A stretch of DNA of 12,313 bases from Candidatus Woesearchaeota archaeon (GTDB taxonomy: Archaea; Nanobdellota; Nanobdellia; Woesearchaeales; WJKV01): assembly GCA_019323495.1 (NCBI GenBank), contig JAHWHE010000045.1:1-12313 (forward strand), read 5' to 3'. The notes under the pieces are model-generated. The model had not been told where the DNA came from. It was given only the letters and a program-made list of their open reading frames with translations, and made no database searches. The number at the start of each line of letters is the position of its first letter. The first letter of the stretch is position 1. The translations under genes and the position numbers were made by a program. Positions 1 to 9,000 of the stretch are shown here, piece after piece.

Positions 1-3000
1 AACCCTGTCCTGTGAGATAAGCAAAATTCAATATAGGCGAGAAGATGTCTGCCAAAGGATTTTCTGCGAATTCTCCTCTTCTTAATGCAGAACTATGGTC
101 TGCTAGGTTTTTCTTGACAGCTGTAGCTATGTACTGATACTGACCTTGCCTGTCAGCAATAAGGTTCCTGTAGATCTGGTTCCATATGCTTTCGATTCGG
201 CTGTACGGCATTTCCATCAGTTCTTTTATATCCTCATCTGTCAGGGTAACTTTTGCTTCGGTATTGATCAAATCAATACCTGTTCGGAAATCGCCTGTCC
301 TTATGGCTTCAAGTACAGCTTTTAATAGCCTTGTTTGCCTCTCTGGCTCGAAAGTCTGGGTCCTTTCTGTAAACCTTTCAGCTGAGGTCTTCATCAACTC
401 CTGCAACGGTGCAGAATCTCCTGTTGTCTTGTATTGTGATAATGCTGTCAGGAACGAATTTAGCTGCTTGGTTTCTGTCTCTGTCTTTAATGCATCCCTT
501 AATCTTAAATCGGTTGTCCGTGAACGGCTCTCTGCCATAGAGACCCTTGCCTCTAGAGCGGCAACCTGCTCTGGCGTCACTGCGGGCGCAGGCGGTACTG
601 CAGGAGCTTCTCCTATTGCTGGAGGTGCAACTTCTTCAACAGCGGGTGGGGCGATTTCTTCTTCGATTGCAGCAATTTCTTCTTCAATCTCTGCAACAGC
701 AGGTTCTAGTTTGTTTATCTGTTGATCTACTTCGTCGAAAGCGAACCTAATAACATTTGTTTTTGGCATTTCTTCAATTTCTGTTCTAAATGTCGCAATG
801 TCTGCTTTTAATCTTTCAATATCTCTTCCAACCTGTTCTGCATCTATCCTTCCTTCTTCAAAGCTCTTGACAATCTCATTATAATTATTAATCAAGGAAT
901 TGACTCTCGCACCCATCATAGGAGCTTCTGCTGTAATTTCAGGAGCAAGCGTTTCTACTGTTCTTTCAATAGCCCTTTCTTCAAGACCTGCGACTATCTC
1001 TGGAACAGCTGCTGGAAGTGCTGCAACTGGAGGTGCAGCAGGTATAGCTGGCGGCGCTAATATTCTTTGTTTCTCTTGCGCTATTACCTGGTCTAGTTTT
1101 CCTGTCTGGGTCATCATGTCCTGCATATTGAATACAAGGGTTGCCCTGTCAGGCGATTCAGAAAGCATATTGACTCTTTCTGCAACAGGACCCATCCTAT
1201 TCATTAGAGCATCGAGATCGTTCTTAGCTTGTCCTGAGTTGTAATCTGGATTTGTTTCATAATTCTTGACAAGCAGGTTATAATCTTCTATCAAAGTATT
1301 TACTTCTCCTGCAAGCGCTGCTTCTCTTGCTTCCATTTCTGCAATGTCTTCAAGAGCCAGTCTTTGCAGTTCTTTATCAACTCCTGCAGTATCAAGATCA
1401 AGGAATCTTTCTTCTGCAACCAGATTTTCTCTTTGTGTTTCTGGCAACAGGTCTCTTATGTTGCTGTTCTCCTGCAACAACAACGAGTTGTCTCTTACCA
1501 AACCTAGTTTTTCCATCTGTAATGCGAATACTTCATATTTCATTTCAACCTGGCTTTCTGCATCATAGTTAGGCATATCTGTCTCAATCTGCCCTAATCG
1601 GTCTTCTATTTCATCAAGCCTTGCTTGGTTATTTCTGATAGCTGCAATATTGTTTCTGAATATGTCGCCGACTTCTACGGCTCTTTCTGGTGTTATTGTT
1701 TCTCTTGAGATTTCTTCTCCGTTGAATTCGATTGTTCCGTCTTTTGCTTTAGTTACTTTTGCTTCTACTTTTGGTGCTGCTGTTTTTAGGACAACTTCTG
1801 GCGGAGCCCCTACTGAAAATTCATTATAGCTTTTTGCATCTCTCATTACTTCTATGAATTCTTGCAGTTCCCTGAAGTTTTTGGCTTCAGGCAGCGGCCT
1901 AGCTTCGCCTGCTTTTCCTAATTCTATTGTTCTTTTTGAATAATCTGACATATCTAGCATGCTTCTCTGAGTTTTTGCATTCAAGTTAAGGAAGTCTTTT
2001 GAGAACAATTCGCTTGTCTTGATTGTCTTTCCGTCTATCACAACTTCAGACTTCAATCTGTACGGTTCGCCTGTTCTCGCATCTATGTCAAAGAACTTAT
2101 CTAATTCTATCTTTAGTCTGCCTCTTCCGTTACTATCGTATAATACAGATCTTGCTTCTACACTTCTTGCAAGCTGTTCCTTGAAGAAGTTTGAATTGCT
2201 CTCAAGCTTGTTTGCCAATGAATTGGTTGATTTGCCGAAGCTCGATTTTGTATCTGTTGCATATTGTCCTTTGCCTTCTATGTGATTATTGAATAGTTCT
2301 TCCAATCTTTCCAATATTACTCTTTCATGCGGTGAAGCAGTTGCTTTTGCATCTCTTATTACATCCATTCCAAGAACATCTACAATCTTCATGTCATTCT
2401 GCAGATTGCCTTCCTTAATCTTTACTAAGCCTTCAAGCATGGTTTCCCTGACGAGTTCTCTGACTGTTCTTGGCGCGTCTTCGCCTACAGACGCAACTTC
2501 GAAGTTGTCCCATTCTGCCCTCTTCCTGCCAAGCAATTGTTCTAGAGATTCTATTGTCATTCGTCCATCGACAACCGCTTTGAATGTTACTCTGCCTTTC
2601 TTGAATGCATCTGGATGTGAAGGATCTAATGCTTCTCTTCTTGCGATCTCTGCTGCTATCTCTGCTTGTGAACTGCCCCTCATCTTGTTTTGCAATAATG
2701 ATCTTTCTGTCTTTATGTCGAGAGCTTCCCTCTCATTAGTAACAATCTTGACTTTTTCTGTAGGGTGATCCATGAATGCCATCTCGACTTCAGAACTACC
2801 AACAGTTCTCACATCGTATTGGCCAGTTTCTTTGTTATATTTGTATTCATAATATTGTCCTCCTGATTTGCTTGTGTCTCTTATGTATAACCTTTCTGTG
2901 AATGGCTCTCCTCTCGCAGCCCGTCTCGCTTGCTCTGGAAGGAACTCATCTAAGTATTGCCTGACCCTTGCACTGTTTTCTGCGCCCCTACCTACTATTT

Positions 3001-6000
3001 CAACGCCTTCGATATCCATCGCAACATCTCTTAGATTATCAACTTGTGTTATTCTTCCTTCAAGGTCAGAATTTCCTTCGTACGCTCTCTTAATCAGCTC
3101 TGCTCTCTCAGGCGTTAGATCCCTGAGCAGCTGATCAAGCATTTGCGGCTCGACATATCTGGCTATTCCCAATTCTGAAACTTTAGTGATTCCTTTGCCG
3201 AAATTGGCTTCCAATGACTGCATCTCTAATTGCTCTGTAGCTGTCATGAATATCTTCTTTCCTTCTATTTTCTTGGTTATTTCAGCCAATGTGATTTTTT
3301 TACTCTTTGTTGTCACTTCCAAATCCAGCAATTCAGCAGCTCCTTTTTTCAATGTCAAGCTATGCAATAGTGTTTCTAATGTAGCGTCTCCAAAGCTCAG
3401 TTCAGGAGCTACAACCCTATCAATAACAGGAACAGGCCTTCTTGTTTTCGCTTCAAGTTTAGTATTAATCTGGTTTAATTCTGCTTCTGTGTATTCATTG
3501 CCTGTCAATTCTCTTAATTCTTCTAATGTGACTTTGCCATTTTTGGTATGACTTTCTATTATCTGTTCCATGGCATTTTGGCTGACTTTCCTGTTTTGGG
3601 ATTCAAGTATTGTTTGTGCTTCTTTTGCCTCTGTATATACTTTATAGTTGGCGTCTTCTGTCCAAGTCATAACATCTCGCAGTTTATTCAGAACTTCCAT
3701 TTCGATTGAACCTTTTTTAATCTTGATTCCTAGTTTCTGTTCCATGGCTTCTTTAAACATCCTTTCTGCTTCTGCAGAGAATCCTTCTGAAGCTTCTCTT
3801 GATCTTCTTCCCTTTTCCAATGTGTCTAGTTCTCTTTGTCTTTCACTGAAGTCCTTGCCTTCTTGTTTTAATTTTTCAATCTCGTTCTTTATTTCGTTAA
3901 TTCTGTTTAATTCTTCTTTGAATTGCTCTCCAGATTCCTTGAACAATCTTGTTTTTCCATCCCTGCTGAACTCCCTAAGAGTGAATCTTCCTGCTGTTTC
4001 ATCATATATAACGAATTCTTCCATGACATCTTTCAATGCTTCAATTGCTGCTACTCTTCTTACTCCTTCTGGTGTCTTGCCTTGCCTGATTGTTTCCATT
4101 GTGATCAATAAATCATTAGCCTTGTTCACTAGATGTGCTTCGTCAAACAAGTTAGTTGATTCTTTTTGTATTCTTTCAAGGATTCTTCGCGCAACATCTC
4201 GCTCTAATGGCGTACCGGTCTCCATCTTCATCTTCAGGTTCTGTCCTGTGATGTAATCAAGATACAGCACTCTTGAGTTGAGCACCTTATTCATTGTTTC
4301 AAGCGTCAATCCGCCTTCTTCTATCAGTTTTGCAAGATCAACAACATCGCCTTCCTTGCCTTCTGCATATCTCTTTCCTTCTCTCATAGGCTTGCCTGTT
4401 TTTTTATCCATCACAAGCTCGCCATTTTCAAGCCGTATCTCTTTTCCTTCAACCCATTCCCTAGTAGCTTCATAACCTCTTTCTCTCGTTGGAGCATTAG
4501 GCTGCCAAACAGTAATTTTTCCTGCGCCCCGACTAAGTTCGTACAGGATGAATCCAGGCGTAAGGACTGCTGTTTTGCCTACGCCTGTTGCTGCCTGCAA
4601 TAGAATATTCTGGCTGCTGTGAACTTCCATTAGAGCTATTGCCTGTTTCGCTTCAAGAGCTTCTATGCCCATTGTTTTTTCAAGATTGGTCATCTCTTGA
4701 TTGAATTCTGTGATCTGCTGCTTGATCCTGTTCCTTGCTTCAACAATGTCTATGCCTTCTTTTCTTGCTAGCTCTTCTGCAAGTTTATCATAAACTTTTT
4801 TCTGTACTTCTGAAGCTTCGTCATATTCTGTCATTCTATTCTTTTGTTTTGCAGGATCTTTCGGATCTGTAAATAGATCTGATTTGTCCTTGACAGTCAA
4901 GTCTTTCAACTGGTCTGGCCTGAATATGTCATTTATTCTCTTGTAGCTTTCAGCAGTGGCTTCAGCAACCCGAATCATGGTTTCTTGCGCACCTATATTA
5001 TCCATTAGCATGTCATAATAACTTTCGCCTATTTCTCCTTTGATGTTATCAAGATAGCTTTTCTGCATTTCAAGAAGATCTTTTTCCATTGCTAAAATTT
5101 CCCGAGCATGTTTTTCCGCGTTTTCAGCATAATTTGGATCCATCTTTTCTTTGACTGTCTCTTCTAATTCTATTCTCTGTTTCTCCAGCTCTGTTTTTCG
5201 CTGGATTTCTTCTGGAGACAATCTCTTGCCCTGCTTCATTAGTTCCAATTCTTTTACTTGGAGATCCATCAGTTCATTGTAAGTCTTGTGTAGCTTTCTT
5301 TCTGCGTTAACTGCTTCGTTCTGTTTTACCATGCGCTTCAAGCCTTCTATCTTCTCTTTCATGACAGAAGCTTTTTGCGCTGCAATATCCGCATCTGCGC
5401 CTTCTGGCATTTTTGCATCTGATTTCTCCATCTCTGCCAGTTCCCTTTCCATGCTTTCTATTACTTTCTTCTGCGATGCAATCGCGTCATCTGTCGCGCC
5501 TTCAAGGTATTCGCCGTCTTTTATGTTCCTAGGATTTGTAAGTGTATTCGCCTGCTCGTATTTTCTGATCAATTTGTCTGCGCTTTCAAGCTGCGCCTGC
5601 AGCAAGTTCCTTCTGGTTTCAAATTCTTCTCCGCTCAATCTTTTATTTCTGAATTCCTGCCTCAAATATTCCAGAGAAGCTTCCATCTCTGCTCTTTGCG
5701 CTCTTGCAATCTCTAATGATTCTCTTGTATTAGGCCTTGCTTTATCCTGCGTGTATTTGTTTTCTAATTTCTGCGCAGCCCTTCTCTTTTCTATCATACC
5801 CATTTCCGCTTCAATAAGCGCTCTTTGCTCAGGCGTTTTTGCTTTTTCTAACTGGGATTGCAGTTCATTAAGCCTTTTAGAATCAAAGCGGTCTAGCTCT
5901 TTTTGCGCCGCTTTTTGCGCCTCAATTAATTTAGGTATGTCTTTGATCTGTCTATTAATAGTTCTAACTTCTGCATCTGTATATTCGATGCCTGTCAATC

Positions 6001-9000
6001 TTTCCAGTTCTGCTTTAGTAATTTCCCCTTTCTTGAATATATCTTCTCTTATTTCTGCAGTTATTTTTAGCTTTCCATCCCTGCTAAGCACTTTTTCCAG
6101 TTCAGCTCTCCTGTCGATATTTACTGTTCTGTCGCCTGCTGATTGCAGTACTTTTTCCAAGCTGGAAATTTCTTTCATATTTCTATTTATTCTGCCAACT
6201 TCCGCATCGGTATACTTTTGCATTTCATAAGTAGGAAGCACTTCACGAATCAACCGTTCTAATCGTGCTTTTGAAACAGTGCCTTCTTTCAGAATGGTTT
6301 CTATTATTTTTTGATCTACGGGTCTTCCACCTTTTTCAAGAATATTTCTTATCTCTGTCCTTAAGTCCATGATCTGCCTTGTTGTTTTTGTGTTGCTCGT
6401 TTTTGCAGTCGTAGTTCTTTCCCCAACTGCGCTTCTGGTTTCTGTTACTTTTTGTTCGAGAGTCTGTCGTAGGGTTTGTTCTTTTGTGACTGTGGTGACT
6501 TTGCCTCTTAACATTCTTGCATGGAACATGCCCGCACCTTTCATACCTAATATGAAGACACCATTGCTCACAAAACTTCTTCCGACATTATCCCAACTAA
6601 ATTCTTTGCCGTGTATTGCAACTTCTGTTGCTTGTTCAACGCCTACAAAGAACGCAACCTCTGCAGTAAATGCGATTGTCTGTCCAGCATAAGTTCCTAT
6701 TACTCCACCTGCGCGCGAACCAATCCATGGAGCCATTTTTCCCAAGGTTCCCATTCTTCCCACAAAAGAGTGCGAATAGGTGCCCAAGACTTTTAATGAG
6801 CCCATGATGAACATATTATGCAACACGTCTTTGCCAAAAGTCGCAAAAAATTCTTCAGGCGTAGCCCCTACTGACGGATCTGCCTTTGCAATCTGCCATC
6901 CTTTGTGCAGAGTTGTGAATACTAATGATTCTACTGCTAAACCTACGACTCTTGCAGCGGCTCTTCTGAATAATGTTCTGCCGCCTGCCAATATAGCTGC
7001 TCTTGCAGCGCCGCCAGCTGCCATTGCAAGACCGCCTGTAAGTACAATGACAATGAGTTCAAGGACCAATCCCAAGTTCAATATCTCGTCCAGCCAGTGG
7101 CCTTGGTAGTATTCAAGAGTCTTGAATTTGAAATCATCTAGCTTGACTGCCTGCAATCTTTCTGGCTTGAAATAACCAGATGCTGCAATCAGTCCAAACG
7201 ACTGCAGTCTTTCATATGCTGTCTTATCCGTTCTTTCTAATCTTGCGACTGATTTTTTATCTACCTCTGTTCCCATCTCCTCCTTGATCGCTGCAAGGGC
7301 TCTTCTAAGAACTGCGAGCCTGTTTTCTTTTTGATAGTCAGGGATTTCAGCTTTTTCAAGGTCTGCAATGGCTTTTTCTAGTTCAGAGATTCTTGCTTTG
7401 TAAGTTGCCTGCTCTTTCTTCCTTGCCTCTATCAATTGCCCGACAGCCTGCCTGAGGCTTCTCATCTTGCTCTTTTCCAGGCTGTATAAGTAATCCTGCT
7501 CTGCGAATCCTCTATTTAATGCGCTGCCTGCTTCTTTCCAAAGGCGCACAAGGCCTTGTTTGTAAAGGAAGTCTTTCAGATCATTGAAATTATTCATGTT
7601 GATTCTGACATATTTCTCTTTATTGTAGTCTGCCATCCATTCCTGATTCTGAAGCACTGCGTGGAATGCCTCAAGCTGTCCTGTCAAATGATCTGCCTTG
7701 ATATCTCCTTCTGCATCTGCAGCTGCTGCTTTATTTGTCGCTTGTATTAAGCTGTTGGACATTTGCTGCAATGTTTCTTCATAATACGCGATCGCTTCTT
7801 GGGCAACCCTATATTTCCTGAATGTCATAGGATTGTGGCTTGTTGCTGTAGAAAATGTGTTGTGTTCGTTAATGTCCTCTACTGGCCAGCCATACTGCAG
7901 GATTCTCTGATATCTTTCGACTTCTTGAGCCTGTGCCTTGGCCAAGCATCTTTCAAAGCTATCTTCGCATAATTTTTTGTGCTGCAATTCGTACGCTTTT
8001 ACCCTGCGCGCGATCCTGTCGAACTGTTCTTTCAATATCCTGTATCTTTCAACCTGATATGGCTTTCCATACTTTCTGCTCTCTGCAATATCTTCCTCAA
8101 ACTGTGCAACACTTTCCATAATATCATTGTGAAGGTTGGCAGCAGTAATCGCATCAACTTTTGCAAGATTATCTGCATAGAACTCGAACTTAGCAATCTC
8201 TCTTGCCTGTATCCTTTGAAGTTCAAGTATCCTGTCTTGGTAAACAGGGTCTTTTCCATTAGGATCTCTATTATTAAGATTTGAAAGCCTTGTCTCTAGA
8301 TCCTTTAATTCTTCCGTTAAATCTGTTATTCTGCCACTAATATAGTCTTTAGTATCGTCACTGTACTCTGCGGGCTTGGTTGCAGTGTCTCCATAGAGAG
8401 CCATTGTCTCTCTCAGGGCAGCATCTTCTATCAGCTGGCCCCTCTGGCTCTCCACTGCAAGTATCCGTTCAAGGGCTTTTTTCCTGTATTCTCTGTCCTG
8501 GCCGTTGTGTTTTTCCCTGTATTCTGAATCTATATTGAATCCAGATGCACTCATCTCTCTTTCTATTATTGAATCGATGTCTTCTCCGAAACGCTCTTCT
8601 CTTATTCTTTCCTTTAGACTCTCAAGAGCCCTTGTTGTATCGCTTATCTCATCACGGATATCAGAAGATGTGCCAGGCGTTTCACCAAGTGCGATCAAAG
8701 CCTGCTCTAATTGAGATGCATATTCTACTACCATGATGCCGTCTGTGATTCCGTTCAGATTTTTGATTTCTACTAAAGCATCCAAAGCAGTCGTTATTTC
8801 TTCTCTAGTTACTGATTCGGGCTTTGTTTTTATCCTGTTGAGAAGTATGAAAACATTTTGTATTCTTCCTTTAACGAATTCATCCTTGAATTCTTGCAGA
8901 CCCCATTCTTTCATTACTTCTTCTAAAGCAGCTGTCCATTCCTGGCTCGAAGTAACTTGTGTTCTTGAATGCTGTTCGTATTGCTCTGTAAGGTATGCTG

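Larger units (their letters stand above)
2477..4693 (-). other. SecA-like motor ATPase domain, diverged and with inserts (residues 2541-3279)
   Basis: SecA is the ATPase that drives proteins through the SecYEG channel. Seen here, in SecA order: a Q-A-I-A-L-M-E-V-H-S-S-Q lead-in; Walker A AATGVGKT (K2580); a Y-E-A-T-R-E-W segment where SecA has its Y-L-A-R-R-D-A-E-W; Y-L-D-Y-I-T-G-Q-N-L-K before the DEAH box, comparable with the F-D-Y-L-R-D-N stretch of SecA; D-E-A-H (2724-2727); M-T-A-T-E-Q-L-E (3023 on), followed by a hydrophobic helix ending N-F-G, like M-T-G-T-A and its helix; and motif V and VI candidates (3188-3201, 3259-3265). The gap between DEAH and MTAT is about 300 residues, longer than SecA's pre-protein cross-linking insert. 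It holds a beta-hairpin, a coiled coil and a Y-T-E-A-E module. SecA's DEVD is DEAH here, and its motif V G-R-G-T is lost. A general SF2 helicase is the main alternative. Confidence 0.72.
4694..6505 (-). other. Second coiled-coil arm, between membrane domain and motor (residues 1937-2540)
   Basis: About 600 charged residues link the hydrophobic domain to the ATPase. A Thr/Lys/Arg-rich spacer (6505-6380) leads into two Y-T-D-A-E modules. A coiled coil of Ala/Lys/Gln/Glu heptads then runs from about 5930 to 4790, for example K-A-A-Q-K-E-L-D-R-F-D and E-L-M-K-Q-G-K-R-L-S-P-E-E-I. Near 4930-4860 a short less-charged stretch (D-I-F-R-P-D-Q-L-K-D-L-T) may be a small folded element just ahead of the motor. 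The arm could pass movement between motor and membrane domain; that is inference. Confidence 0.7.
6508..7090 (-). other. Hydrophobic Gly/Ala-rich, probably membrane-associated domain (residues 1742-1936)
   Basis: This is the only extended hydrophobic region in the window. It opens with a transmembrane-like segment (G-L-V-L-E-L-I-V-I-V-L-T-G-G-L-A-M-A-A-G-G, about 7072-7010, with one Glu inside), followed by an Ala/Gly/Arg stretch and two related hydrophobic units (6946-6782 and 6676-6530). Between them is a Gly-rich linker with a P-W-I-G-S-R-A-G-G-V-I-G motif. Several helices are moderately hydrophobic rather than strongly so. That fits a domain that inserts conditionally, such as a pore-forming helical hairpin, or a membrane anchor; a water-soluble helical bundle is also possible. 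It sits exactly between the two coiled-coil arms. The family is not identified. Confidence 0.65.

Noticed and set aside
186..725. Plus-strand frame with a Ser/Ala/Gly-rich tail that looks like low-complexity surface protein
   Set aside because: The tail is the complement of the Pro/Ala linker and the acidic E-E-E repeat on the minus strand.
3648..4256. Plus-strand frame of 202 codons, and similar frames at 2289-2768 and 3186-3551
   Set aside because: All are antisense to the motor region, where the minus strand carries a Walker A, DEAH and MTAT in a continuous frame. Both strands coding here is very unlikely.
2..4256. Y-I-T-G-Q-N in the motor (about 4256-4239) and Y-L-T-G-Q-G at the left edge, as a hint of a second motor copy
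   Set aside because: Only five or six residues agree, and no motif I or II precedes the left-edge copy within the visible sequence.
5286..6230. Plus-strand open frame of 314 codons, rich in Ser, Leu, Phe and Ala
   Set aside because: It is antisense to a coiled coil made of GAA, AAA, AGA and GCA codons, whose complements read as Ser, Phe, Leu and Cys codons and rarely as stops. It shows no domain and no plausible composition for a real membrane protein.
1801..6877. Shared 12-base string at about 1806-1817 and 6862-6873 (S-V-G-A-P-P-E and S-V-G-A-T-P-E)
   Set aside because: The match is short, the contexts differ, and flanking residues do not align, so I take it as chance.
8032..8259. Minus-strand 75-codon frame offset from the main one
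   Set aside because: It overlaps the giant frame completely in another phase and has no features of its own.
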